Both the position numbers and the translations under genes were made by a program. This document shows, one piece after another, positions 1 through 6,400 of a DNA stretch of 7,200 nt. Position 1 is the first letter of the stretch. Every line of letters begins with the position of its first letter. The notes under the pieces are model-generated. The model made no database searches. It had not been told where the DNA came from and saw only the letters and a program-made list of their open reading frames with translations. Source of the stretch: Kordiimonadaceae bacterium (lineage in GTDB: Bacteria; Pseudomonadota; Alphaproteobacteria; Sphingomonadales; Kordiimonadaceae); NCBI GenBank assembly GCA_016763495.1, contig JAESTR010000187.1, forward strand, positions 1 through 7,200. Reading direction: 5' to 3'.

Positions 1-332
1 CCGCGGTAGTTACGCACACTGTTTAGGGCTGTGCGCATGAAATTCAGGTTGGATACACCAGGGATTTCAATCGGGTACTGGAAACCAAGGAACAGGCCTT
101 CGCCCACCCGCTCATGCGGCTCCAAAGCAAGAAGATCTTTACCTTGAAAAGTCACAGTGCCTGACGTGACTTCATAATCAGCCCGCCCGGCAATTGTATT
201 AGCCAGTGTTGACTTGCCCGCACCGTTCAAGCCCATAATGGCATGCACTTCGCCAGCCTTCACTTCAAGGTCAACACCTTTCAGGATGGCATTCCCGTCT
301 ACACTTACTTTTAAGTCGTTTACTTTAAGCAT
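1..332 (-). CDS. sufC: Fe-S cluster assembly ATPase SufC (5' part, cut by window edge)
   Basis: This is the ABC-type ATPase of the SufBCD scaffold complex, which builds iron-sulfur clusters in the cytoplasm. The first 110 residues are visible, starting MLKVNDLKVSVDG from an ATG; the C-terminal half (signature motif, Walker B) lies beyond the left edge. The Walker A motif GLNGAGKST is at residues 34-42 and the Q-loop LGFQYPIEIPG is at about 82-92, both typical of SufC. The position after the first Gly of Walker A is Leu where SufC proteins usually have Pro. The gene starts 15 bases after the sufB stop and has only a weak AGG-type ribosome-binding site, so it is probably co-transcribed and translated with sufB. 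The family call is near certain from the motifs and from the gene order. Confidence 0.96.
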   Translation of the reverse strand, partial: MLKVNDLKVSVDGNAILKGVDLEVKAGEVHAIMGLNGAGKSTLANTIAGRADYEVTSGTVTFQGKDLLALEPHERVGEGLFLGFQYPIEIPGVSNLNFMRTALNSVRNYR

Positions 333-347
333 TTTTTTAAACCTAAC

Positions 348-1817
348 TCAGCCCACACTGCCTTCCAGCGAAATACCCAGAAGCTTTTGAGCTTCCACGG
401 CAAATTCCATTGGCAAGTGTTGCATAACATCTCTGCAAAAACCGTTAACGATCATGGCGACAGCTTCTTCTTCGCCTAAACCGCGTGCACGGCAGTAAAA
501 TAATTGATCTTCAGATATTTTTGAAGTGGTCGCCTCATGCTCAACTTGAGCCGTGGGGTTTTTCACTTCAATATATGGCACTGTATGGGCGCCGGATTCA
601 GATGAAATCAGGAGCGAATCACACTGTGTATAATTCCGCACGCCATCAGCGCCGGGTAATATCTTCACAAGGCCCCGATATGTATTCTGGGATTTACCCG
701 CTGAAATCCCTTTGGAGATAATCCGCGACCGGGTGTTTTTTCCGATATGGATCATCTTGGTGCCCGTATCCGCTTGCTGGTAATTATTGGTTACAGCAAC
801 CGAGTAGAACTCACCTACGGAATTGTCCCCAGACAATACGCAGCTCGGATATTTCCATGTAACAGCAGACCCGGTTTCAACTTGTGTCCATGACACCTTC
901 GAGTTCTTGCCTTTACACAAAGCGCGTTTCGTCACAAAATTATAGATACCGCCTTTGCCTTCTTTGTCGCCGGGGTACCAGTTTTGCACAGTCGAATATT
1001 TGATTTCAGCATCATCCAGTAGAATAAGCTCCACCACGGCAGCATGCAATTGGTTTTCGTCTCGCATTGGGGCTGTGCAGCCTTCCAAGTAAGAAACATA
1101 AGCCCCTTCGTCAGCTACAATCAGCGTGCGCTCAAACTGGCCGGTATTTTCAGCGTTTATACGGAAATACGTGCTGAGCTCCATTGGGCAACGAACGCCT
1201 TTAGGGATGTAAACAAACGTGCCATCTGAAAAGACTGCACAGTTAAGCGCCGCGAAATAATTATCCCGCTGCGGCACAACACTGCCCAAGTACTTTTTAA
1301 TCAGCTCAGGGTGCTCATGCACAGCCTCAGAGAATGACATGAAAATCACGCCTGATTTTTTAAGCTCTTCCCGAAAAGTCGTCGCTACCGACACGCTATC
1401 AAACACAGCATCAACGGCCACTCTTGGCGCGCCTTCTACACCAGCAAGCACTGCTTGCTCACGCAGTGGAATACCCAGTTTTTCATAGGTTCGCAACAGC
1501 TCAGGATCAACTTCATCAAGGCTCTTTGGCTTGTCCATGCTTTTAGGAGCCGCAAAAAAATACATGTCATTATAGTCAATTTTTGGGTAGTTAATTTTGG
1601 CCCAATCAGGCTCTGCCATTTTCAACCATGACCGGTACGCTTTCAGACGCCATTCAAGCAACCATTCAGGCTCTTCCTTCTTGGCAGAAATAAACCGTAC
1701 GATATCTTCGGACAGGCCTTTTGGCGCCATGTCCATTTCAACATCAGTGGTAAACCCGTACTTATATTCGCCGGACATATCCTCGATGTGTTGTTTTGTT
1801 TCAGCTGTGGCCACCAT
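348..1817 (-). CDS. sufB: Fe-S cluster assembly scaffold protein SufB
   Basis: This is the core scaffold subunit of the SufBC2D complex, on which new iron-sulfur clusters are assembled from SufS/SufE sulfur before transfer to apoproteins. It has 489 residues, close to the 495 of E. coli SufB, and looks intact. Aligning the C-terminal end by eye with E. coli SufB, the essential Cys405 corresponds to C399 in TQCDSLL, and His433/Glu434 correspond to H427/E428 in EHEATTS. The FYCRARG and IVNGFCRDV blocks and the ending [17 protein letters not shown] are also hallmark SufB sequence. The ATG start is supported by AGAGGA nine bases upstream. It lies between the Rrf2 regulator (59-base gap) and sufC, the standard alphaproteobacterial suf order. 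Confidence 0.98.
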   Translation of the reverse strand: MVATAETKQHIEDMSGEYKYGFTTDVEMDMAPKGLSEDIVRFISAKKEEPEWLLEWRLKAYRSWLKMAEPDWAKINYPKIDYNDMYFFAAPKSMDKPKSLDEVDPELLRTYEKLGIPLREQAVLAGVEGAPRVAVDAVFDSVSVATTFREELKKSGVIFMSFSEAVHEHPELIKKYLGSVVPQRDNYFAALNCAVFSDGTFVYIPKGVRCPMELSTYFRINAENTGQFERTLIVADEGAYVSYLEGCTAPMRDENQLHAAVVELILLDDAEIKYSTVQNWYPGDKEGKGGIYNFVTKRALCKGKNSKVSWTQVETGSAVTWKYPSCVLSGDNSVGEFYSVAVTNNYQQADTGTKMIHIGKNTRSRIISKGISAGKSQNTYRGLVKILPGADGVRNYTQCDSLLISSESGAHTVPYIEVKNPTAQVEHEATTSKISEDQLFYCRARGLGEEEAVAMIVNGFCRDVMQHLPMEFAVEAQKLLGISLEGSVG

Positions 1818-1876
1818 TTAAATGGTTCCTCTAATCATACTTAAAACACGTAACTTCATTTTTACTTGCATCGCCA

Positions 1877-2335
1877 TTACCGGGCATCCGCGCGCACTAT
1901 TTTTGGGTCTTCTTTTGGTATTTCCAAGCCCGGAAACATTGGCGCAACCAAAGTAGACAGCTTCACGTCATCCAGCGCGCCTTTAACGGCATTATTGATA
2001 ACCTGCCACCTTGGGCGCAAGCTGCACCCGCTGGCTTCGCATTCACAAACCCCGCCGTCAGTACAGATAGTTAAGGCAATGGGGCCGTCTATCACTTCCA
2101 CAATCTCAGAAACTGATATTTCCCCTGCTTCACGAGCGAGGGCAAAGCCGCCTTTAAGACCACGATGGCTTTCAGTTAACTTTCCGCGGGTCAATATGTT
2201 CAGTATTTTGGAAACTGTAGGCGTAGGAACCCCTGTACTGGTGGCGAGATCTTGCGCGCAAACCAACCGGTCGCAGCGCACCATTTCACACATCAAAATA
2301 ACAGCATAGTCAGCTAATTTTGTCAGCTTCAACAC
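1877..2335 (-). CDS. iscR: Rrf2-family SUF system regulator (IscR-like)
   Basis: This is a winged-helix transcription factor of the Rrf2 family that probably senses an iron-sulfur cluster and controls the suf operon it heads. I chose a GTG start giving 152 residues, because it has a TTAGGA ribosome-binding site about nine bases upstream and yields VLKLTKLADYAV, the usual N-terminus of this family. A TTG 30 bases further upstream (2365) keeps the frame but has no ribosome-binding site. The DNA-binding winged helix spans about residues 30-68 (VSKILNIL, then the RGLKGGFAL wing). Four cysteines at 91, 97, 99 and 104 lie where IscR has its three cluster ligands (92, 98, 104). The family call is firm. 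The name iscR is a functional analogy; databases often label such proteins only as SUF system regulators. Confidence 0.93.
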   Translation of the reverse strand: MLKLTKLADYAVILMCEMVRCDRLVCAQDLATSTGVPTPTVSKILNILTRGKLTESHRGLKGGFALAREAGEISVSEIVEVIDGPIALTICTDGGVCECEASGCSLRPRWQVINNAVKGALDDVKLSTLVAPMFPGLEIPKEDPKIVRADAR

Positions 2336-2371
2336 AGGTTTTTTTCCTAATGGCCTTACACTCAATTTAAT

Positions 2372-2392
2372 ACATGAGTAAATCAGTCATGT
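2372..2392. promoter_or_regulatory. 21-bp palindrome, likely operator in front of iscR
   Basis: Perfect six-base arms ACATGA and TCATGT are separated by nine bases, with partial pairing inside the spacer. The element abuts the -10 of the putative regulator promoter and should cover the transcription start. This is where an autorepressing Rrf2 protein would be expected to bind. The match to a known IscR/SufR motif has not been established; the assignment rests on position and symmetry. Confidence 0.45.
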
Positions 2393-2422
2393 TTAATATG
2401 GGAAGTGTGTCTGGAGAGTCAA
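2393..2422 (-). promoter_or_regulatory. Putative sigma70-type promoter of the iscR-sufB-sufC operon
   Basis: On the minus strand there is a -35 hexamer TTGACT (2417-2422), five of six matches to TTGACA. It is followed 18 bases later by TATTAA (2393-2398), or 17 bases later by ATATTA. It lies about 60-90 bases upstream of the chosen GTG start of the regulator. The -35 overlaps GAGTC (2416-2420), a GANTC methylation site. The -35 is convincing; the -10 is only a partial match. Confidence 0.55.
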
Positions 2423-2504
2423 CCCGTTTGCGCGCCTTATGGCGTATTTAACCCGGTAAACATAGTTTTTTTTGCAGATATCCGTCAGAAAATGCTCTAT
2501 CCGT

Positions 2505-2574
2505 AGGGAGAGTTCCTTGAGTGCCCGAATTGAAGTTGAAAGATCATGCTACAAAAACTGCACGCTCTATATAG
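2505..2574 (+). other. Strong ribosome-binding site plus short GTG frame ahead of E1 alpha
   Basis: AGGGAGAG at 2505-2512 is followed, after eight bases, by a GTG at 2521. That frame encodes MPELKLKDHATKTARSI and stops at TAG 2572-2574, overlapping the start of the E1 alpha gene in another frame. It could be a leader peptide coupled to the downstream gene. Alternatively, it could be the true N-terminus of E1 alpha, broken by one extra base in the A5 run at 2553-2557. Removing one A would give MPELKLKDHATKLHALYSSA, which runs straight into the conserved E1 alpha sequence. The rest of the divergent spacer (2366-2504) holds the iscR promoter and operator; no convincing plus-strand promoter was seen there. 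Confidence 0.4.
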
Positions 2575-3502
2575 CAGCGCCCTCCGAATACGCGCATTTG
2601 AGCAAGCCATTGGCCGCGCTTCAGATGCCGGCGAAGCGCCGGGATTGGTGCATTTGTGCTTGGGTGCAGAAGTACTACAAGTCGCTATTTGTGGCGCGCT
2701 CGACAACAAAATCGATTCTGTACATGGTTCCCACCGCAGCCACGGTTTAGCTTTGGCCTCTGGCGTGGACCCTTACAAATTAGCCGCCGAGATTTTAGGC
2801 CGCGAAGGCGGGCTTTCAAACGGCCTCGGCGGCACACAGCATTTACTTGCACCAGAACAGCGCATGGCCAGCAATGGCATTGTTGGCGCGCAGGTACCGC
2901 TTGCGGCAGGTGCAGCCCTTAGCTCAAAAACCCTAAACAGCGGCGGCATTACTGTCGCGTTTTTTGGGGATGGCGCCGCGAACCAAGGCGCTGTGCTAGA
3001 AACCATGAATTTGGCCGTGGCACTGTCCCTGCCTTTACTGTTTGTCCTTGAAAATAATGGGCATGCGTACAGCACATCCTCCGGCTACGCCTCTGGCGGG
3101 ATCAGCTTGGCTGAGCGCGCAAAAGCATTTGGCCTTAACAGCACTGCTATCAGCCGGGACGATATTGCTTTGCAAATCGAACAAATATCAAGTGCAGTAG
3201 AGCAAGTGCGCTTTTCCAAACTGCCCATGTTTATAGAAGCCTTTGTACCCCGTATGAGCGGGCATTATCACGGCGATAATAGCGACGAAGATGCTGGCAA
3301 CGGTGATCCACTTGCGCAGTTAGAAGTCCATTTAGAATCTCACGTAGAATCCCTTTCCCAATCACAGAGACTCGATGTAACGATTCTACAACAACAAGCT
3401 GCTACTGAAATGGATAAAGTCGTTACAAAAGCGCTCCAGTCCCCCCCACCCGGAAATGAGGTGCTTGGAAAGTGGCGCGAACAGTTGGGAGTTGCCCAGT
3501 GA
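2546..3502 (+). CDS. Thiamine-diphosphate dehydrogenase E1 component, alpha subunit (acetoin/pyruvate type)
   Basis: This is the alpha chain of a cytoplasmic alpha2beta2 E1 enzyme that decarboxylates a 2-oxoacid, or cleaves acetoin, using thiamine diphosphate. It has 318 residues, close to the usual 320-330. The SHRSHG block (62-67) carries active-site histidines. The thiamine-diphosphate motif is GDGAANQG at 141-148 with its closing ENNG at 169-172. SNGIVGAQVPLAAGAAL (109-125) and GHYHGD (239-244) are also typical, the whole resembling acetoin-dehydrogenase-type E1 alpha more than classic PdhA. The substrate cannot be told from sequence. The ATG has no good ribosome-binding site of its own and a stop lies just upstream in frame, so the start is uncertain. 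The stop overlaps the beta-subunit start by four bases, implying translational coupling. Confidence 0.9.
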   Translation: MLQKLHALYSSALRIRAFEQAIGRASDAGEAPGLVHLCLGAEVLQVAICGALDNKIDSVHGSHRSHGLALASGVDPYKLAAEILGREGGLSNGLGGTQHLLAPEQRMASNGIVGAQVPLAAGAALSSKTLNSGGITVAFFGDGAANQGAVLETMNLAVALSLPLLFVLENNGHAYSTSSGYASGGISLAERAKAFGLNSTAISRDDIALQIEQISSAVEQVRFSKLPMFIEAFVPRMSGHYHGDNSDEDAGNGDPLAQLEVHLESHVESLSQSQRLDVTILQQQAATEMDKVVTKALQSPPPGNEVLGKWREQLGVAQ

Positions 3503-4503
3503 GTAAACTCTCAATCAGCAAAGCGCTTAATCTGGCCCTCCACCAAATGATGGCCGCAGACGAGACTGTCATTATAATAGGCGAAGACATTGTCGGCGGC
3601 GCAGGCACAGAAGGCGGCGATGCACTTGGCGGCGCTTTTGGTGTTACCTCAGGACTAGCCGCACAGTTTGGCAAAAGCAGAGTCATCGACACGCCCATTT
3701 CAGAAACCGCCTTTATGGGAATGGCCATCGGCGCAGCGGCATCAGGCCTAAAACCCGTAGTAGAAGTAATGTTTTGTGACTTTATGGGCGTATGTTTTGA
3801 CCAGATATTAAACCAAGCAGCCAAAATGAGGTTCTTATCGGATGGGCAAGTTAGTTTGCCCCTTGTTATCCGCACAAGTATGGGCGCGGGTGACAGCTCC
3901 GGCGCGATGCACAGCCAGTCCCTGCACGGATTGTTGGCCAGCATCCCCGGCCTTCGTGTTGTGTGCCCCTCAAACGCCGCAGATGCAGCCGGCTTGCTGA
4001 AAAGTGCGCTCGCTGACCCTAACCCGGTGGTGATGCTAGAGCATAAAGGCCTGTATGATGCAGAAAGCGAAGTGGATGCCAGCCTACCAGCCGTACCACT
4101 CGGCCAAGGTAAAATTGTACTCGAAGGCGATGCGGTAACTATAGTCGCTGTATCCGCCATGGTACCTGTAGCAAGCAAAGCAGCTCAAGAGCTAGCTGGT
4201 GAAGGTATCAAAGTTGAAGTCATTGACCCCAGAAGCATTGCGCCACTCGACACTGATTTGATAACAACCAGCCTACAGAAAACCGGCCGCCTGATTGTCG
4301 TAGATGAAGGCGCAGCCTACGGCGGTTTTGCCGATATGGTGATCGCAGAAATGGCCCGAAGCGCCTTCCAACACTTTAAGGCTGCCCCTATAAAAATTAC
4401 GCCGCCACACACACCTGTACCTTATGCACCGTCACTGGAAAGTGATTGGCTGCCTGCGACCGGCGACATTACAAAAGCCGTCAGGGAGCTGCTACATGGA
4501 TGA
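3499..4503 (+). CDS. Thiamine-diphosphate dehydrogenase E1 component, beta subunit (acetoin/pyruvate type)
   Basis: This is the beta chain of the same E1 heterotetramer, completing the active site with the alpha subunit. I chose the GTG at 3499 (334 residues) because GGGAG lies seven bases upstream and it forms a four-base GTGA overlap with the alpha stop; the family N-terminus SKLSISKALNLAL then begins directly. An upstream in-frame GTG at 3472 has no such support. Visible landmarks are IIIGEDI (25-31), GGAFGVTSGL (44-53), DTPISE with Glu69, the expected thiamine-diphosphate-activating residue, HSQSLHGLLASIPGLRVV (138-155), and VIDPRSIAPLD (241-251). The C-terminal transketolase-like domain appears complete. 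The last eight bases overlap the cytochrome b561 gene. Confidence 0.93.
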   Translation: MSKLSISKALNLALHQMMAADETVIIIGEDIVGGAGTEGGDALGGAFGVTSGLAAQFGKSRVIDTPISETAFMGMAIGAAASGLKPVVEVMFCDFMGVCFDQILNQAAKMRFLSDGQVSLPLVIRTSMGAGDSSGAMHSQSLHGLLASIPGLRVVCPSNAADAAGLLKSALADPNPVVMLEHKGLYDAESEVDASLPAVPLGQGKIVLEGDAVTIVAVSAMVPVASKAAQELAGEGIKVEVIDPRSIAPLDTDLITTSLQKTGRLIVVDEGAAYGGFADMVIAEMARSAFQHFKAAPIKITPPHTPVPYAPSLESDWLPATGDITKAVRELLHG

Positions 4504-5185
4504 TAACCACCACACACAAAAAGATACCCGCGCTAGAATTAAAGTGTGGGATTTACCCATCCGGCTTTTTCATTGGCTGCTTGTGATTGCTTTTTGCCTT
4601 TCTACCTATTCTGCGTTTCAGGATAAATTCGGCATATACGCCACCATGCACATTTGGTCAGGCTTTACTGTTATTGTACTGGTTAGCTGGCGCATCGTCT
4701 GGGGCTTGGTCGGCAGTGACACGGCTCGCTTCACAACGTTTATTAAATCACCCTTGGCTGCGTTGGCCTACCTCAAAACAATGCGGAAAAAACAAAGTAA
4801 AAGCCCCATCGGGCATAACCCTCTAGGGGGTTATTCTGTGATGCTCATGCTGGTGATTTTGTTGGCACAGGCCATTATAGGCTTATTCGGTTCTGACAGC
4901 ATGTTTTTTGAGGGGCCGCTGGCTTACCGGGTAGGCGACCTTGCTGGTGACATAACAGATATCCACGAAATATTGGGCTTGTTCCTAATCGGTTTGGTGA
5001 GCCTGCATATCACTATGGTTTTGCTATATCACCTAGTGAAAAAGACCAACTTGATCATGCCAATGATCAGTGGGCACATGCTACGTGAAACACTCGGTGA
5101 GAAACCTCTTAAGTTTCGGTCCAGCCTGCTTGCGCTTTTTCTGCTACTTCCTGTCGGCGGCCTGTCCTATTATCTAATATTCTAA
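4496..5185 (+). CDS. Cytochrome b561-family membrane protein
   Basis: This is a diheme-type b cytochrome of the bacterial b561/hydrogenase-b-subunit superfamily, expected to pass electrons within the cytoplasmic membrane, often between quinone and a periplasmic partner. The ATG at 4496 (229 residues) is chosen because AGGGAG lies seven bases upstream and the protein then begins MDDNHHTQK before the conserved VWDLPIRLFHW. Predicted membrane segments are about 23-42, 52-72, 111-131, 156-178 and 208-228. Candidate heme-ligand histidines are H26, H52, H157 and H171; GHNPLGGYSVM (106-116) is a family marker. The gene overlaps the E1 beta gene by eight bases and is followed by a terminator, so it is the last gene of that unit. 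The electron donor and acceptor are unknown; nothing in the window encodes a hydrogenase. Confidence 0.88.
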   Translation: MDDNHHTQKDTRARIKVWDLPIRLFHWLLVIAFCLSTYSAFQDKFGIYATMHIWSGFTVIVLVSWRIVWGLVGSDTARFTTFIKSPLAALAYLKTMRKKQSKSPIGHNPLGGYSVMLMLVILLAQAIIGLFGSDSMFFEGPLAYRVGDLAGDITDIHEILGLFLIGLVSLHITMVLLYHLVKKTNLIMPMISGHMLRETLGEKPLKFRSSLLALFLLLPVGGLSYYLIF

Positions 5186-5198
5186 ATATAGCATGCAC

Positions 5199-5226
5199 AA
5201 AAAAAGGAGCCTAAAGAGCCCTTTTT
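5199..5226. terminator. Bidirectional intrinsic terminator between convergent genes
   Basis: A hairpin pairs AAAAAGG(A)GC with GCCCTTTTT around the seven-base loop CTAAAGA, with one bulged A. It starts with an A run and ends with a T run, so it can terminate both ways. It sits 13 bases after the cytochrome b561 stop and about 50 bases after the cytochrome c' stop on the other strand. This fits the convergent arrangement. Confidence 0.75.
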
Positions 5227-5275
5227 CGCTGATACCTTATATTTGATATCTATAGTCGCGCTGAACTAGCAGAGC

Positions 5276-5746
5276 TTAGTCTTTATATTCGTCATGACAG
5301 CTTTTACAACTACCGCCAACTTTTTTCATCGCTGGTCCAATTTGCGCCATATCGCCGGTTTTAGCCGCCACATCAAAAGCCGCTGTATCAGCTACAAATT
5401 TATCCATACGCGATGAAAAGTCTGCCCAATTGTCCCAAATTTTATCTTTGGCTTCCGTGTGACCTTCCGTGCCGCGTGTGTCTTTTACAAAAGCATCGCG
5501 CGCAACAGGTGCTGCAGCTGCCATAATGGTAGCAATCGCCGCTAGATGCTTTTTCTCGCCCGCTTGGCCTTTCATAATAAGACCAACTTGCTTGAAGCCA
5601 TAACTGAAATGCTCCATCACGTCATGACGATATTGCGATTCAACAAACCGCTTTTTCTTTTCCGACGAATGCGCCGCTACAGGACTAAGCATACCCGCGA
5701 CAAGTGCAGCAATAGCCATTCCTTTAATGATCTGTGCTTTTTTCAT
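5276..5746 (-). CDS. Periplasmic cytochrome c'/c556-family protein
   Basis: This is a small four-helix-bundle c-type cytochrome exported to the periplasm. The 156-residue precursor has a signal peptide: MKKAQIIKG, a hydrophobic stretch to about residue 21, then a likely cut after PVAA near residue 25. A single heme-binding motif CKSCH lies at 147-151, near the C-terminus as in all cytochromes c' and c556. The usual N-terminal helix with Arg and Met (YRHDVMEHF, Met44) leaves open a low-spin c556 type (Met ligand) or a high-spin c' type. The ATG has an excellent GGAGG ribosome-binding site six bases upstream. It converges on the cytochrome b561 gene across a shared terminator. Family members carry electrons or bind NO; which applies here is not shown by sequence. 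Confidence 0.9.
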   Translation of the reverse strand: MKKAQIIKGMAIAALVAGMLSPVAAHSSEKKKRFVESQYRHDVMEHFSYGFKQVGLIMKGQAGEKKHLAAIATIMAAAAPVARDAFVKDTRGTEGHTEAKDKIWDNWADFSSRMDKFVADTAAFDVAAKTGDMAQIGPAMKKVGGSCKSCHDEYKD

Positions 5747-5790
5747 TTTCTTCCTCCCTGACAGTCAGATTATTTAGTTACACATATATT

Positions 5791-5820
5791 TAGCGCCTGC
5801 CTCTAAAGGAGCAAGCGCTA
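5791..5820. repeat. Inverted repeat/hairpin in the gcrA-cytochrome c' spacer
   Basis: Perfect six-base arms TAGCGC and GCGCTA enclose 18 bases that can extend the stem (TGC(C)TC against GAGCA, with a small mismatch). It is not followed by a T run on either strand, so it is not a textbook intrinsic terminator. It lies about 45-75 bases upstream of the cytochrome c' start, on the 3' side of gcrA. It could be an operator, a processing or stability hairpin, or a weak terminator. Confidence 0.5.
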
Positions 5821-5849
5821 TAAGATAGTATTTTCGTGATCAGATAAAC

Positions 5850-5869
5850 TCACAAATGTAGCTTTGTGA
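5850..5869. repeat. Inverted repeat just downstream of gcrA
   Basis: Perfect seven-base arms TCACAAA and TTTGTGA are separated by six bases. It starts 19 bases beyond the gcrA stop, the right place for a 3'-end hairpin of gcrA. On the minus strand it is followed by GTTTATC rather than a real T run. The half-sites have the order TCACA...TGTGA, which is opposite to a CRP site, so I do not call it one. Confidence 0.45.
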
Positions 5870-5887
5870 ATTGAACCCATAATCAGC

Positions 5888-6301
5888 TTACATAATTGGT
5901 GGGCGCGCTGGCCTACGATCACGGCGTGGCGGCTGCGCTTGATACGCTTCAGCACAGTGCGGCGCGCAATACGGCATGCCAGCCTCTGATGATTTACCAC
6001 AGAAATGGAAATCACTGTCCCCAGGGTGACCAATTGGCCATTTGCACATACGGTCCGTGAGGTCCAAGAGCGATACCAGCTTCTTACCAGCTTTCTTGGG
6101 AACACGTTTGGGCGCAGCACGTTTTTTATCACTGTCAATTTTAACAGGAGACGGGCGCGACTTCAGGCCTAGCCTGTGGGCTTTACCAATAACGGCATTA
6201 CGAGTGACACCTTCAGCAAGCTCTTTAGCTATTTGACTAGCACTTAGACCATCATCCCAGAGCTTCCTGAGTGTCGCAATTCGATCTTCCGTCCAGGCCA
6301 T
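5888..6301 (-). CDS. gcrA: GcrA cell cycle regulator
   Basis: GcrA is an alphaproteobacterial transcription factor that binds sigma70 RNA polymerase and activates promoters carrying GANTC sites methylated by CcrM, driving S-phase gene expression. The N-terminal helix-turn-helix is unmistakable: MAWTEDRIATLRKLWDDGLS, then ASQIAKELAEGVTRNAVIGK and AHRLGL (residues 1-46). A basic Lys/Arg/Pro-rich linker spans about 47-74. The C-terminal polymerase-interacting domain follows (LLDLTDRMCKWPIGHPG, 78-94), with Cys and His residues C86, H92, H99, C101, C112, H115, C116 suggestive of metal binding. The length is 137 residues, shorter than Caulobacter GcrA (173), mainly in the linker. The ATG has AAGGGA six bases upstream. 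It is divergent from the ABC-2 permease gene across a 139-base spacer. Confidence 0.96.
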   Translation of the reverse strand: MAWTEDRIATLRKLWDDGLSASQIAKELAEGVTRNAVIGKAHRLGLKSRPSPVKIDSDKKRAAPKRVPKKAGKKLVSLLDLTDRMCKWPIGHPGDSDFHFCGKSSEAGMPYCAPHCAEAYQAQPPRRDRRPARPPIM

Positions 6302-6360
6302 ATCTATTCCCTTAATTATCTGCAGCTAAAAAAAATATCCTGCCACACGAATTAAAGTTG

Positions 6361-6390
6361 CTTATATCCTTGTGTGTACCCTCTTGCCAA
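6361..6390 (-). promoter_or_regulatory. Putative sigma70-type promoter of gcrA
   Basis: On the minus strand, TTGGCA (6385-6390) and TATAAG (6361-6366) are separated by 18 bases; each hexamer matches consensus at five of six positions. It would start transcription about 50 bases upstream of the gcrA ATG. No other equally good pair was seen in the 139-base divergent spacer. Confidence 0.55.
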
Positions 6391-6400
6391 GGCCCCTTAT

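Noticed and set aside
1866..2309. A 147-codon plus-strand frame opposite the Rrf2 regulator
   Set aside because: Its antisense position to a recognisable gene and lack of any domain make it a shadow.
2336..2365. A ten-residue upstream extension of the Rrf2 regulator from TTG 2365
   Set aside because: It has no ribosome-binding site, while GTG 2335 has a well-placed TTAGGA and gives the usual family N-terminus.
2433..2444. A CGCC-TTAT-GGCG inverted repeat upstream of the iscR -35
   Set aside because: Four-base arms are too short to separate from chance.
2466..2473. A run of eight T as a terminator tail
   Set aside because: No stable hairpin precedes it.
3472..3498. A nine-residue upstream extension of E1 beta from GTG 3472
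   Set aside because: GTG 3499 has GGGAG at seven bases and the coupled GTGA overlap; the extension is not family-like.
3423..4178. A 251-codon open frame on the minus strand opposite the E1 beta gene
   Set aside because: It is antisense to a clearly conserved protein, has low-complexity Ala/Ser/Pro-rich sequence and resembles no family.
4424..4495. A 24-residue upstream extension of the cytochrome b561
   Set aside because: It lies wholly inside the E1 beta coding region, while ATG 4496 has AGGGAG at seven bases.
5850..5869. The palindrome as a CRP/FNR site
   Set aside because: The half-sites are in the reverse order (TCACA then TGTGA) and do not match TTGAT-N4-ATCAA.
5818..6138. A 106-codon minus-strand frame overlapping the 3' part of gcrA
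   Set aside because: It is in another frame of a well-supported gene, with no good start signal or recognisable sequence.
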